64,000 bases of DNA, taken from NCBI GenBank assembly GCA_027186245.1, contig CP114487.1, positions 11,217,001-11,281,000 on the forward strand. Direction: 5' to 3'. The translations under genes were made by a program, and so were the position numbers. The notes below the pieces were generated by a model, which was not told where the DNA came from, made no database searches, and saw only the letters and a list, made by a program, of their open reading frames with translations. This DNA is from Coriaria nepalensis (taxonomy: Eukaryota; Streptophyta; Magnoliopsida; Cucurbitales; Coriariaceae). Shown here piece by piece: positions 12,567-28,689 of this stretch. Position 1 is the first letter of the stretch; the number at the start of each line of letters is the position of its first letter.

Positions 12567-13804
12567 TGAATTAGGTTTTAAGTAGCCTGAGATAGGCCGA
12601 TTCTGTCAACAGTTCGGATCAAGGTAGACATGAAAATGGAAATTGAATTCTTTGTTAGGGTTTAAGGATTGTGGGGATTTGGGGGTTTTGACTGTGGACT
12701 TACGTAGTGTAGGATTGTAAGGCGATGTAGGAGCTGGGCCGATATCGGCCCTTAGAGAAAAAAAAGGCTTCAAGATCCACTTGGGGCCCAGCCCGAACAC
12801 ATTGTTCCATCAGACCCAATTGTAAATCCAAAAATCAATAAATAGTTTCTTTTTCTTTTGTTAATTAATATTTTTTTTAAATATTTTTGTATAATCTTTA
12901 CGAATTTATTTAAATATATAGTCTCTCCGATCGTATTTCCATTAAATAACACGTCACGCCTCAAGTGTTCCCATTTGGGTCTTATGTATAAAGTTAATAT
13001 TGGGCAAGCTTTGTATCAATGGGGAATTAAAGGGTAGTTAAGGGGTGATCGTGATCACAAGTTTCTTCAAATTAATTTCAATGATCGCATGTAAACTCAC
13101 GACTAACATCAAGCCATGATTTTGGCCACCTTTTCCGTCACATAAAGATGAAAGTAATTTACAAACCAAATCATGAGATTAAACGACTTTATAGTTTTTT
13201 CATGGTAATTGTGGGGAACAAAATCACTTCCCAAACAGGTGACACTAATCATTAGGTTAAGTAATAATATATATATATATATATGCAAAGATTATATATT
13301 AAGCTTTTTTTTCCCTAATGCTAGCTATCTAAACTAAGTGTTACACATTAAAATTTGAATTTTAGTAATTCAAGTTATTTGACTTTCGATTAAATCTTGA
13401 TACAAAAATTCAAACTTAATTTCCAACATTTAACGAGTTAACACGAAACTATAAAAAGTTAAAAAAGTTAATATGAATAATTGACTTTTTCCTCATTTTG
13501 TCAGAGAAACGTTAATAAGTCAACAAAAATGAGAGATATCGGAATCGTTGGATCAATAATACACCAAGGAAATCCTAGGCCCAAACTGAGCTGTCAAATT
13601 CTAAGACAAGAAAAAAAAAAAAACACGTAAAATCTCATTTGCTTAGTTTTCATATGCTTAAGGATTAAAAAAAATGAGCCGTAACACACTAACACTACAT
13701 TAAATATATATATTATAAAGTTTACATAAATACTCCTCATATGAAAACAAAAAAAAAAACAAAAACAAAAAAAATTGGTTAAATTAGTTGGTCTACATAG
13801 ATAA
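12567..13804. other. Intergenic spacer
   Basis: No gene is supported. Short AT microsatellites (about 13268-13284) and A/T tracts lie here. The part next to 13804 should contain the 3' UTR of the ERF gene. Confidence 0.6.
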
Positions 13805-14541
13805 TTAAGAATGCATATTAATAGAGCAAAGCTCAATAGAGCCATAGTGAAGCAATTCCTGAATCATCTGCTCTATATGATCATCTTCAAGTGGCTTGAA
13901 TTGCTCGAAACTACTGCTACTATTACTCTCCACCTTCACTTTCTTCATTACCATCCAATTATTATTCTGATCAGCTGCTTGGTGATGATAATCAGCTACG
14001 GGTCTCTTATCCTGCAACCGTGTAGTTATATTACTAGTACAATGGCTGCTGCTACTCGTTTCCACAATGCCACCTGTCCCAATGACACGTGGCGACTGTG
14101 AATCTGACGTGTTGGCGTGATCATCTTGTGCTGGAAACTGATTGGTCAGCTGCAGAGAAGCTAAATAGCATCTGTGCAATTTCGCTGTCAAATTGGCGGA
14201 GAGAAGCTTCGATGAAGAAGTGTTGTTGCTGCTATTATATGCGAAGTTGGTTCGGGCTCTGGGCCCACACATTAGCCTCGCTGCTTCATCGTACGCTCTT
14301 GCTGCGTCTTCTGCTGTTTCAAACGTCCCTAACCATATCCTCGTCTTCCTACATATAACAAAAAAGAAAAACCAAGCAAAGATCAATGTCTGTAACCCCC
14401 AAAAAAAAAAAAAAAAATGTTGTCTGAAAATGAAGAAAAACAGGAGGACGAGACTTACAATAGAGGATGGCGAATCTCGGACACCCAAGAGCCCCAGTGG
14501 CGTTGTCGGACCCCACGGTATCGCTGTTGCTGCCGGGCCAT
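13805..14541 (-). CDS. ERF003-like: AP2/ERF transcription factor, ERF003-like
   Basis: This is a single-AP2-domain ERF transcription factor of the subfamily that also contains SHINE/WIN1. Exons are 14541-14459 and 14348-13805, giving 208 residues. The AP2 domain starts almost at the N-terminus: [20 protein letters not shown] in exon 1, then [20 protein letters not shown] in exon 2, with the residues expected for GCC-box binding (RGVRQR, the W pair, AYDEAA). The intron splits the Leu codon just before Lys-Thr-Arg-Ile-Trp, a position typical of this group. After the domain come [20 protein letters not shown] and the C-terminal [20 protein letters not shown], both hallmarks of ERF003 (At5g25190 from memory). 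The frame is open upstream to about 14685 but without an ATG, so 14541 is chosen. Confidence 0.93.
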
Positions 14542-15136
14542 TATGTCGGAATTGGAGATAGCTTGAATTGCAGACGAACTGTTTGCGAAAGTTGTCGTTA
14601 GAAAATGAAGGGAGAGAGGTGCAAGTAGAGGGGGGAGTAAGAGCGGGAGGGGGGAGAGATGGGGCTTTTGTAGTTGGTTTGTCACAAAAAGGACAAAAGT
14701 TGGAGGTTTTTGTTTTTTTGTTTTGTTTTGTTTTGTTTTTCAAGATGTAAAATTTTGGTGGGTCCATATGAGGGGGAAGTTAATAGGGGATTCTTGATTT
14801 CATTTGTCAAGTAGTTACCAGTTGGATTATGATGATTGTGGAATAAATAAGGGAAGTGAACAAATTTTTCTAAACTGACCAAATTCATTTCACATGACTA
14901 AACTATATAAAAACAAATGAAATACAAATAAGAATGTAGGTTGCTTCTCCAAAAGGAAACGACAAAAAAAAACGAGAAATAAAAATCTCCGTGACAGACA
15001 ATATGTGGTCATGATAGATAGCTTGATTGCTGCATTAGTGTGAAGATTTAAACAATCAAATTTTTTAATTAAATTAAAATAGGTATAAAGTTTACACGAA
15101 TTAATGTAAATTAATATGGTCAAACTTAAAACCTGA

Positions 15137-15176
<40 letters not shown>

Positions 15177-18100
15177 CATTTATTTCTTCAAATTTAAAAA
15201 ATAATTTTAATTTCTTTATATTTAAATTGAGAAGTAACAGATTAGATATGAGACAAATTTTTATTTTTATCTTTAAGGAACCGGATGTGAATTAATGGGT
15301 TAATTTTGATCAGTGTTTGCTAGTGTTTTCTTTGTCTCCTTTTAGAGGTGAAAAGGACTGGGATACATAAGTTCGTGTCATGGGGGAGGTTTTGAGATTG
15401 TCGTTGAATATGTTGGTTGCGATGTTGGTGATCACGGTAACATATCATGGACATCTTAATTACTACTAGCTTAGCAGCATTTTTTGTAAAAATTATTAAT
15501 GCCTTTTAATTAAGTTTCCCGTCTCATATTTAGTACTTATGATCCCTTAATGTCATTACCACCACATATATATCAACTGTTCACAAATGTGCACAAAGTT
15601 TACGTACACCTTACAATTTTCATAGTGGAATAAGATTTACGTCACATGCATCAATTACAGAATTAGGACTATTTTTTTTATTTTTAGAAATTGATGTATT
15701 TATTGGATATATATATATATTTTTTTTTATTTTTATTTTATTTTATTAAATTATTAAAAAAATATATATATAAATACAATAAATATAAATACAATCTGAT
15801 TATAGGCTTACAGCTAAGTTGATAGATTAAGGGGAGGGAGAAGGGTCCGCTGTATACGTTGGACCCCACAAAATTTTTTTTTTTCTTTTGCCCTATCATA
15901 ATCACTCTCACATACGTAGGTCCCACAAAATTTTTTAAACGCGTGACATGGGACCCAAAAAATAACATGGGTGATGACTGATGAAAGCCAAAATGGGTCC
16001 CACTCATATACAACTATCACCATGCAAAAATGATAAAATCATCCGCAGTTTATGCACCCGTTCTTTTCAAGTCTCTCTCTGTCTCTCTCACTGCTTTCGC
16101 CATTCCACATGCAGACAGATCGGACCAGTAAAAAAGGGCAAATAAAAATAGTTATGCTGCCAGGAAGAAGATGATCATATCACTATCAATTACGCGCACT
16201 TGTTTGTTTTCTACTCCGATCCCTACGGACAATACCTAGTGTCTAGTGATCTAGCTAGCTAGCGCCTAGCCTGCTACAGCTTTTTGATTGGCATGCGGCA
16301 GTGCTGTCCTGTGTTGACTCAAATGTCTTAGACGCGGTTTGTTGGTAGAAGACAAAGAAATGCGCTAAGCCCAAACGGTGAAAGTTCAAATATACCGAGA
16401 GGGAGGCTAAGCCCTACTCTAAATCCTAGTCCTTTTGAATTTTGAGCAAAACATAACGACTCGTCCATCGCAGCTGATTATTGCTCTGAACTGCATTCTG
16501 CATGTGCCATGTTCTTCCTCATCTATCTACCTCTCTACCTCTCTACCTATGATCTATTGCCTACGTACAGTCATACATTAAGAACCGAACAGGGTTGCCG
16601 TTTTAAATAGTGGTTAATCAAGTTGTAGATAATGTCGCGATTTGATTTTGTGGATTCGTAGAACAACGAAGAAAGTATTTAGATATGGTGGGGCCGGCGC
16701 GCATGCATGTACGTTAACCCTATTCAGTATTCACAAGTTTGTCAAGCCAAAGCACATGCAGCTTGCTGCAGGGTCGTAGGGTCAACCCGATTAAGTGGAA
16801 GAATTAATCACCTAGCCATGTGGATACAGCTTAATCAATATTGTTGAATCTTCTTTATAGACTATGTATTCCTGTAACTTCAAAAATCTTAAGTTAATTA
16901 TTTTAATAATTACTGGAAAACAGGAAAAAAAAAATAGATTTAAGAAAAAAGACAGAAGAAGAAGAAGAATTCTACATTTCTACTGGTTAGGTAGTGTCAA
17001 AATCTCTTACGGTATATAAGTCATCATTCGACTGAATTTTCAGGTAAGGTTATTATTAAGAGTTAAGAGGTACGATTGCCGATTCGAGGTGGCTTGCCTC
17101 CGATGAAGAACGAAGAATGATTGAGGAAGAAGAGCTGCAGAAATGGTGAAGAGATCGTGAGAAGAAACAGAGAGTTAGAGAGAGAAGGAGCAGAGAGATT
17201 TTAAGAGAGAGAAACTATAGAAACTTAATTGGGGTGCGAGCGGTAATTTTAAAAGCTATTATCGAAATTTTTTAATATTAAATGTCTTGAATTACGTATT
17301 TTTAAATTTTAATTTGTTTAAGGGGAGTTTGAAAAAATAATTAATACAATAAATTATAATAATATTATTATTATTATACGAATATTTTATTTGTATGGAG
17401 CAGAATGAAAAGTAATTAAAAAAATATCAGAAATTTGAAGATAAATAAATTATTTTTTATTTTTAAATTAATAAATAATAAAATTTAAAGATTATAAATT
17501 ATTATTCAAAATTTTGAATTTCTAACTTATTTATCAATTATTTTAGATACAAAACTCCCCTAACACACTAAAAAATATCAATTTTAACCCAAAATTCTCA
17601 AAATATCAAAAACTAATCCTAATTATTATTATTATTTTTTTCAAAAAAGCCTGTGGGACTAATGGGGCTGCTGCGGCTCCGTCACTGCATGTGCAGGGAA
17701 GAATATGCGATGAATCATATAATTTCATATCCATGCATGTGATCACGTAAGCAGATGGAAATTTCATGATAACAGTATATACTGTATATTGTCTGAATTT
17801 GATTATGGGCTTTCGGCTCAAATAAATGGGCTTTTAGCCCTTAGGCCTTCCAAGTGGCGCGCAAAGGTATGAAAGGCTGGGCTTGAAATGCAGAAATGGG
17901 CTTAAAATGTGCGTAAGTAGTACAAGGCCTAACCAATTCAGCCCATCAGTGTCCGCTCGATCGGCTTGGTGTCAGTTAAAACAAAACGCGCAGCATGTTG
18001 GTTGGTTACAACGGAAATTCCCCACCACAAGATTTAACGGCACGTTCAAACACAAACCGTCCGTTTCCGCGAAAAGAGAGAGAAAAGTATAGTCCGGAGC

Positions 18101-18355
18101 TTACACTGTGGGCTTTCATTTCTACTCATCATCTTGCTCTCTCTGTCTCTCATAGTCTCATCCAACCTTTCGAGATAGCGTACTCAGAATTTGAAAGTTT
18201 CATATCTCTTCTCGTTACAGTCTCCATTCATGTTTAGCTCTTCGATTTGATGGAAGCCTTATAGTTCACGCGATTGGCGCTATTGGATCAAATTTGGATA
18301 AAATCTCAGCAGCTTGATTTTTTTCTTATTTTTTTATTTTGGGTTTTTGATTCAG
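14542..18355. other. Long intergenic spacer
   Basis: No gene is supported in 3.8 kb. The first few hundred bases should hold the ERF promoter and 5' UTR. Simple repeats include a TA run (about 15144-15173) and AT-rich blocks around 15660-15790 and 17230-17560. The GC-richer stretch 17820-18355 precedes the aminotransferase and probably contains its promoter and 5' UTR, with CT-rich sequence at about 18134-18165. Confidence 0.6.
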
Positions 18356-21128
<2,773 letters not shown>

Positions 21129-21801
21129 TATATATATATATATATGTGACAGTGAGATACATATTAGAAAATGTATCATCATCAAAAGAGTGTGGTGAGA
21201 CTAGTTCTTAGATTTTGTCATTGGAAAATAATTTTGTAATAATGGATGTTCGTAATGGGAACCTTTTTTGTACTCGAAGTTCGAAATTTATGTGTTATGG
21301 CTGCAAATCGCAAGCCCTTTTAATAGCATGTTTTATGTCGATGCTATAAAGTTCTAATCAATACGCACGACGTGTATTTAAGTGTATTCCATTGCATATT
21401 TTCTGAAATGAATAATAATTGGATTTTTTTGAAATGGAGAGGAGCAGATTTTTTTATTTTTTTTATAAAAAAAAAAAAAAAAAGATTTACATCAACTACC
21501 AACCAACGTTAACTAACCACAAAGATAAATTTAAACTCATTTATTTACATTCTTGCAAAATTACTCACATAGAACAGAGGTCCAATCGTAACTAGCAGTC
21601 ACCAATTACACCCCCAACCCTTCCCCCCTTTCTCTCCTTTCTCTTCTCCAACCAAATTCAATCTTAATTCATCCACCATATACAAAAATAAGAAAAGAAA
21701 AAAGAGACAGAATTTGGGTCTGTGTTAGACTGATACATGGATCGAGAGCCCTGCAACGGCGCTGCATCACCAAAGAATCCAAGTAGGAAGTTGGAACGCA
21801 T
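21129..21801. other. Convergent 3' intergenic region
   Basis: This region holds the 3' UTRs of the aminotransferase (+) and the receptor kinase (-), a TA run at about 21127-21145 and a run of A at about 21468-21483. No gene is seen. Confidence 0.7.
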
Positions 21802-24223
21802 TCAGCAGTGAGGAGGTGGATTTCTCAAGGTCCCTCCAAGTTCAATAGGCACAAGAGGGATAAGAGAATGCAAAACATCCGTTATCAGCGGGCGATAACT
21901 TGGTTCTGGTTGAACACATAGTACAGCTACAGCAGCAACCTATTCACAACAACATACCACACTTCAGTCCCTCTTATTCAAAATTGTCATTAGTTGTTTA
22001 AATGATTTTAATAAAAAGGGGGGGTTTGAGTTAAATACCTGGTACAAGTGTTTGAGATCCATTGTATTTTTAATGACGGGATCCAAAATGTTAGGTAGCT
22101 TTGACCTGTCTGTAAGCTGAGGCATGGCCTGCATATTATAATTAAAGAGGGCATTTAAGTGTTTTTGGGGTCTAGATCTTATTGGGATGGAAACCCAGTC
22201 CATATATAATAAATATAACAAGATGAGGTGTTATTTAAAACAGAGCAAAATAAGCCTTACCCATGTGACAATAGATTGGCACTGAGCTGGTGCCAATTTT
22301 TCTACTGGCCTTCTCCCTAATAGAAGTTCTAGAAGCACAACCCCAAATGCATAGACATCACTTTTATCAGTCAATTTACCTGCACAATTAATTATACTAA
22401 TCAAACCCACTTGGAAAAAAGAAACTAAGCAAGCCCTTTGTCCTTATTTACATGTGAGTATAGATGCTACTAAGATATTGATCCCTTATTTAAAGACTAT
22501 GTTTACAGCAAGTGGGTCACCTCAAATCCAACTGCTACTAACAATCACATTATCTCTTAAGATTCGCATGGATTGTATTATTATGCATAATTATCGTCAG
22601 GTAGTTGAAAGGGTCCACCAGTCAAACTTATTTACGTGGTCACAAGTTCAGAAGGCTTACCATCTAAAATATACTCTGGAGCTACATAACCCAATGTGCC
22701 TGAGAGCTTGATATTGCTCCTGCTTTGGGTCCCACCAGTTACAGCAAGACCAAAATCAGACAGCTGAATCCAGAAAAAATTGTGAATGAGACAGAGGAAT
22801 CAGAGTTCTAGAGAAAATCCATTTTGTTATCTTTTGACCTACTCTGGGATGAGGTCTTTCATTGTTATTCTAATATAACCTTGGGAAATGCAGATATATA
22901 TATATATATATATATATATTTTAAAAATACTTTCAGTTATTACCTTGGCATTGAAGTTGGCATCTAAAAGAATATTAGATGATTTCAGATCTCTATGGAT
23001 CACTGGAGGGTTGCAGTGCTCATGCAAATACTCCAATCCTCTGCCCAAAAGTTCTAGACATGTTAAGTATTGTACTATTATCAGTCAAAAGATTTATGGA
23101 GGTAAAGAAAGAAGAGGAACTGACCTAGCTGCATCAAGAGCAATTTTCATCCGCATTTGCCAGGTTAACTCTGAACCATGAGAAGGACCTAAACAGCCAT
23201 TCGGAAAGATCAGACATTAAACATATGGTCCTGTTTGCTTTTAAATAGGTTAATTTATCTATCAGTTCTTACCATGTATTTTAGTTTCCAGAGATCCATT
23301 ATCCATTAGTTCGTAAACAATGAACCTTGAATCTTCATGAGAACTATATCCCAACAAGGATATGACATTAGGATGCTGAATTTTGCTTAACAAATCCACT
23401 TCATTCTGCATATTCAAATGATAGTATAGATAGCATCATATAAGATCATTAACCCAAATGAAAAGAGAAAAAATCAAATAAAAAGAGTGGTACTACCTGA
23501 AATTCTCTCTCAGCATCATGAGCAGGGCATTCAAGTTTCTTGACAGCAACATAGAAATTATCTTCCAATTGAGCCTTGTAAACCCGCCCAAATCCACCCT
23601 CACCTAAAATATTACCCTCCAGAAAATTCTCTGTTGCCTTCTCTATCAGCTTATAATCAATCAATGATACAGATCCTCTCTTAGCAAAAGTCTTGACAGA
23701 ACCTAATTTACCCAAAAATGGAGCCAATGCAAGCCCTTTCTCACCATCTCCAAATTTTTTGGGGTGGCTTCTATGGAAAATCCACAAGCACAACAAGAGC
23801 AGTAAGAGTGCAAAAACTGAAACTCCCACAACAACTGCTATCACTAATTTCTTACGAGAATCCGTTTTGTGCTCTTCACTTTCCGTCTGGGTTCCTGATT
23901 ACATAATAAGGATTAAATGTAGTGGTAAAAAACCCATGAATTAAACCATTCAGATTTTAAATTGTATCCCAATGCAAAAAGAAAGAGTTGGTTTTGTTTG
24001 AAATTTGAATTTGAAATAGAATGTACTTGCCAGGGGAGAAAACGGCAGCGGCGGAAGAAACAGAAGGAATTGGAGAAATCTGTGAGAAAGATGGTGAAGA
24101 AATCGGAGCTGATGTCGACAAAACGAGATGGTTTGATCTTGGTGTAGCCGCGACCCAAATGGCGCAGGGTTTTTTATCAAGATAAACTAGAAGAACAGAA
24201 AGAATGAGAAGATAAACTTTCAT
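21802..24223 (-). CDS. Receptor-like protein kinase, single-pass, short extracellular domain
   Basis: This is a plasma-membrane Ser/Thr kinase of the RLK/Pelle class. Exons in transcript order: 24223-24031, 23894-23497, 23405-23273, 23188-23125, 23040-22944, 22763-22661, 22379-22261, 22128-22039, 21939-21802, giving 444 residues in one frame. A signal peptide at 1-15 ([15 protein letters not shown]) and a Ser/Pro-rich ectodomain precede a membrane span at about 81-103 ([19 protein letters not shown]). The kinase domain shows [11 protein letters not shown], the VAVKK lysine, [22 protein letters not shown] and [20 protein letters not shown]. It ends in [16 protein letters not shown], as in the family of At1g80640, At2g25220, At4g32000 and At5g11020 (numbers from memory). 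Intron 1 reads in frame only with a GC donor (24030-24029, G|GCAAGT). All standard catalytic residues are present. No ligand is known to me. Confidence 0.93.
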
Positions 24224-27047
24224 CGTTAGACTTAGTTCCTCTCTCTCTCTCTCTTTCTCTCTCTCCCTTCTCCTCTCACCGTCCTTAGCAATACATGAAG
24301 ATTAAGAAAGAGTGATAGTGTGAGAAACGCGAGCCGTTGCTTCCTTATCGATCCAAATGCGGCAGAGTTGCGATTTCTAAAAAGCCTTCTTCTTCTTCCA
24401 ACCTTTTTCCTGAATTTGCTCTCTCGCTTTCTTATTCAAGTTTCTTTTTTTCACTTTCGCTCTCACTCAGAAAAGGCAAGAAGGAAAGGTACATGAATTT
24501 TCTCGCACTTATGGAGAAAAAAATGGACTCAACGCTATAACCCAAAACAGTACGAACGAGTAGCGACTCTCTCTCCCTCCCTCACTCACCTTCTCTCTCT
24601 TTAATCCTCAGCCATAACTCAAAAGCATGAATTTCAAAGAAGGGAGAGGAGACAGAAGAGTCTGTGCTTTCTTTTTCAGAACCAATCGAAAACTAAAAAT
24701 TCGTTTCTTTAGCGTTTGGATTTTAAATTGGACAATATAAAAATCAGAAATGATCGATTTTCAATTTTGACTGGGTGTGTAATAATTGTGTTTTAATTTC
24801 TCCAAGTTATAAAATCTTTGTTATTGATTGATTGAATAGAGAAATACATAGAAAATGTGGGGCTCATCCACAAATTCTGATTTTTATAAATTACACCCCG
24901 TATTTGTAAAAATCATTAACATTGACCCCCTCCTCCTCTGTATAAAGTTGATTAATTAATTAATCATATACTTAAACTGATCAGTTAGAAAGATTTAGTT
25001 GATCCACCAATATTAATTAATTACCTTACATTTCTTCTAATGGAAGCTTAAGACGATTTTATTGACATTAAAAACTATTACAAGTTTAATTCGTTGACCA
25101 CCGACAACTTTGGTATTAAGAAAATAATTGACTCTCGAGACTTTCTAACTCAAACCTAAATATCATATGATATAAATATATAAAATATAAAATATCAGTA
25201 AGAAAAAGAAAAAGAAAAATATTTAATTTGTTTTTATTTATTTATTTATTTATTGAAAATAAAGGTAGTATATAAAATATGAATATTATTTTTATTATTT
25301 ATCACGTAAAAATAATTTTAATAATACAGGTGATATTTTGTATGCGAAAATATACCATATCATATAATGATTTTTCATTATATAAATTTTGTTTTAAAAT
25401 AGAAGAAAGAAGAAAAGCATGAGAGATGATGTCACGTGTTAGGTGGATTTATAGGTCTGAAATCGGACAGTGAAGTCCATGCAGAAGATACAGGGCGGAG
25501 CAGTTGGGCCAGACACGGTACCATGCAACATAGGAAACGTGTGAGTAAAGAGACTAGGGCCCAGTTCACATCATATATTATCTTACAAAAAATAAAATAC
25601 GTGGTGACAAGATCTAACGGTGTGTAAAGTGTCACATGCACAGCACCATCATACTTATGCAGTGGAAGACAGTTTTTGTCTCGCTCTTTTTTTGGCCTTT
25701 CCCATTTTCATTTTCCTCTATGGCTTATGCTATTCTTACGACAAGTCGTATTCGTCTGTTTTTCTTACATCTACTACTGTTGGGAAAGTGATGTTCACTT
25801 TCTTACATATAAAGCTGGCCCTGCTGTTCATTTCTTATATTGTCATCTGTCGTTTCTTTCTTCCTTCTTAGCAGTCCATTTCCCTCTACCTTTTGGACCA
25901 TAAGTTCAAAATTGATAAGGTCCATTCAGCTGCCGAAGACAGTATAAGGCTTTTTTAGCCCATTCTGGAGAGTTGAATGCGCAGAAAGATATATGAATTG
26001 GGCCTGAAAAGGCTTGAATTTGCTTGATATTTAAAATATAAAAAAAGGTGAAAAATCATGTCGGGTTTTCTAAACTAATATATATTTTTTTCTATCAAAC
26101 AGTCGGCGATTTTTGTCGCGATTTTGAATCACAATGATTCTCTTACAAGGCAGAAAAACTGATGAAATCCTCGCCGTTGAAAACTTGAAATTGACATTAA
26201 CCTTCACCTTCTCCTTCAATAAATAAGCCAGGGCGGTGGGTGGCTTCGCTAGCCGTTTCCCTTTACAAGTCTACGCCAACCCTTTCAAAGCTTGACACGT
26301 TCAAACTCCATATCGCCAGCTGTCTATAGTCTTAAATACCGACTTAGCCAGTCATCACATGGACAACTCCAATGTCGTGGAATTTGGGTTCGGGGATTAT
26401 TTGTCTTATATCCGTCCGTGCAAACAGAATCTGAATGGCACGATTGTTATTTCTCACTATAATCGGGGGGGAATATAAGTTCGTGGATAACTATGGCACA
26501 GGTTGGTTTGCCCACATCACACGTCAGACATCCCAGTCTTCGAATCGGCGTTCCACGCGCTTCTCATTCCCGAGAAATCCAAACAAACAAAAAAACACTA
26601 ATCTAATCCTTGTCTGTAGAATGTAGTCTCAACTAATTTTTCACTAAAATAGTTTTTATTTTATTAAAATGATAGAAAATGGTATATATATATATATATA
26701 TTACTTAATAAAGACAATCCTGATATTATTAAAAAGTGGGGTACACGCACTGAGAATGAGATTCCCTACCCATTAAAATAAAGAAACCCCCCCCCCCCCT
26801 CTCTCCCAAGTAGGCAGTAGCATAACGTGACTCATTACTGCTTCCTACCATCCTTCCTCTTCGTTTCTTTCATTTCTCTATTTATACTTCTTCCATTTTT
26901 CTTCTGTCTTTGGTCATGGCTTCCCTGTAATATAAACAACTTTCAGTAATAACGTCCTCCTTTTCATATATTTCCGCTAAAAGTTTTCATTTTTTTTTGG
27001 TTTTGTTTTCTGGATAATTTATTTTTCATTTTAGGTTATAGGAAAAT
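24224..27047. other. Intergenic spacer, promoter side of the receptor kinase
   Basis: 24239-24270 is a CT-rich tract just upstream of the kinase ATG, probably 5' UTR. The rest has no supportable gene. It contains A/T-rich sequence (24900-25420), a TA run (about 26683-26701) and a run of C at about 26789-26800. The last 250 bases (CT-rich, 26800-26890) probably hold the promoter and 5' UTR of the next gene. Confidence 0.6.
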
Positions 27048-27515
27048 ATGGGTGTTGCAGTTCTATACCCACAGGATTGTCTGAAAGACGCCGCCTTTTC
27101 TCCCCAAGTTTTGATCTATCCACCGCCCTACAAGGCCAACCGGGTCAACCGAACCCAACCCAACCACCGCAAGAAGCGGAGTCCACCAAGGCCCAATAAC
27201 GCCTCCTCTCCCCAAACTCGGCCCGCATCCACCCTCTCTCCCACCAGTAGTCTAGCCATAGGTTATCAGGTAAGGATCTTAAAACGCGGTGAAGGTCCAG
27301 ATCTAGATCTGACACAACGGTTGAGCCCGGGTCCTAATTTTGCCCCCTCGCAGATAGGGCTGACCGGTTCAAACCGCGTGGCTCCGTTCTACGCCGGTTC
27401 GTCGGTCCTCATACCGTCGCCACCGCCTAGTTCTCTCCCGTTACCAGTTTTCTTCACGAAAAAGAGCAATCTTGACGCGACAAGCGATTTGCGCAGAATC
27501 TTACGTCTGGATTAA
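27048..27515 (+). CDS. Small intronless protein with PNRC-type SPPPSSLPLP motif
   Basis: A 155-residue intronless frame starts MGVAVLYPQDCLKD, a start I associate with a family of small plant proteins of unknown role. The middle is Pro/Asn/Arg-rich and basic. Near the C-terminus, FYAGSSVLIPSPPPSSLPLP (about residues 117-136) matches the PNRC motif. In animal PNRC proteins the proline-rich part binds the decapping protein DCP1 and couples to mRNA decay. The motif and its FF/Lys follow-up (VFFTKK) are seen directly; a link to decapping in plants is inference. Codon use is GC-rich compared with the surroundings, as expected of a real coding frame. The ATG at 27048 is the first in the frame. Confidence 0.78.
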   Translation: MGVAVLYPQDCLKDAAFSPQVLIYPPPYKANRVNRTQPNHRKKRSPPRPNNASSPQTRPASTLSPTSSLAIGYQVRILKRGEGPDLDLTQRLSPGPNFAPSQIGLTGSNRVAPFYAGSSVLIPSPPPSSLPLPVFFTKKSNLDATSDLRRILRLD

Positions 27516-28689
27516 ATAAAGCAGCGACTCTAGTTTACAGATAATCGAAATGAAGGAGATGCGAGTTATGGGTAGGGTTTGTTGAATGGATGCTCTGAAC
27601 CTTGACCTTCCCTTATTTTTTCAAGGGGACAGTTCAGAAAGGTCATGTGTCACTGCATCCTCCATCTAACTATGCCATTAAAGCACTCTTGGCGTTTAGA
27701 TTTAATAGCTTTTTTTTTTCTTTTTTCTTTTCTTTAAGTAGAATATTATCAAATAATTGAAAGGCTGGTTAGGAAGCTTGATAGAAATGGGTGTGTGGGT
27801 AGTTTGTTGAGTAGATCAACTGCTCTTACTTTGTATCATCTTGTTTTAAATTTGGTTTGAAGAATGTTAGAGAATGAAACAGAGGTGTGTCTCATATTGT
27901 ATGTATGTAGAGTTGCCAAGTTTGTAATTTGTTAATGAAATCTAATTTTTCCTCTTTCCCTAAGCTCTTGTTGATGATTCTGAAGAAAATCTTCCTTGAT
28001 ATCTAAGAGGCATAACAGTACGATAATTTGGTTGTAGGGGGAAGAGATGGAAGGTATAATAATAATGGTTATGATGGTTGGTCTTTTGAAAAGCTGAAAG
28101 ACACAGAAATGCTTTTCTTCTTTTTTCTCTACTTTATTAATGTATTATCGTTTCGGATGTGGGCCCGCAGTCTTCAGGAGGGCTCACAGAAATATCAGAC
28201 CCATTATGAGCATTTCACAAGGCACGAGCTTAGATATTAGAGAAGTGGTCGTCGGTAGTTTCATTTGGGCCGGAAAATGATTATTGGGCCGAAAGGCAGG
28301 CTTTGTCCATCCTTCCGCCCTTTTCTAAAATCCAACCAGCCCACAATGTTGTTTCCCGTAACTGAATACCAGCCCACATTATATTTAAAATAGAAATAGA
28401 AATAGAAATAGAAATAGAAATAGAAATAGAAATAGAAATAGAAGATACAGAAGATGGACGTCGAGTCACAAATTATAGACCTGACCCGCATTCGCCCTAA
28501 CAACGAAAACAATTACATATAAACGAGAGAAACTGGACTGCACTCCACCGTCCCCCCTCGCACAACTTACATCTTCTCTCTCTCTCTCTAGAAATCTCCA
28601 CATCCCTTTACTCTCTGGAATTTCCTTGCAGTCTTTTTTTGGTTTTTTGTTTTTCTTCTTCTTTAATTTTATTTGGAAGGTTGGGGACG
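27516..28689. other. Intergenic spacer with a hexanucleotide repeat
   Basis: The 3' UTR of the small PNRC-like gene and the promoter of the next gene lie here. A (TAGAAA)n array lies at 28391-28442 and a CT run at about 28574-28590, in the likely 5' UTR. No further gene is seen. Confidence 0.65.
28391..28442. repeat. (TAGAAA)n microsatellite, about 8-9 copies
   Basis: A six-base unit is repeated perfectly. On the minus strand it produces a false frame of alternating Ile-Ser or Tyr-Phe residues. Confidence 0.92.

Noticed and set aside
14542..14685. N-terminal extension of the ERF003-like protein
   Set aside because: The frame is open but has no ATG upstream of 14541, and the start Met-Ala-Arg matches known relatives.
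16060..16330. Possible microRNA precursor (stretches such as gatcggaccag and atgctgccagg)
   Set aside because: No full mature miRNA sequence that I recognise and no convincing long hairpin was found.
28281..28512. Minus-strand frames of Ile-Ser or Tyr-Phe repeats
   Set aside because: They are made by the TAGAAA microsatellite.
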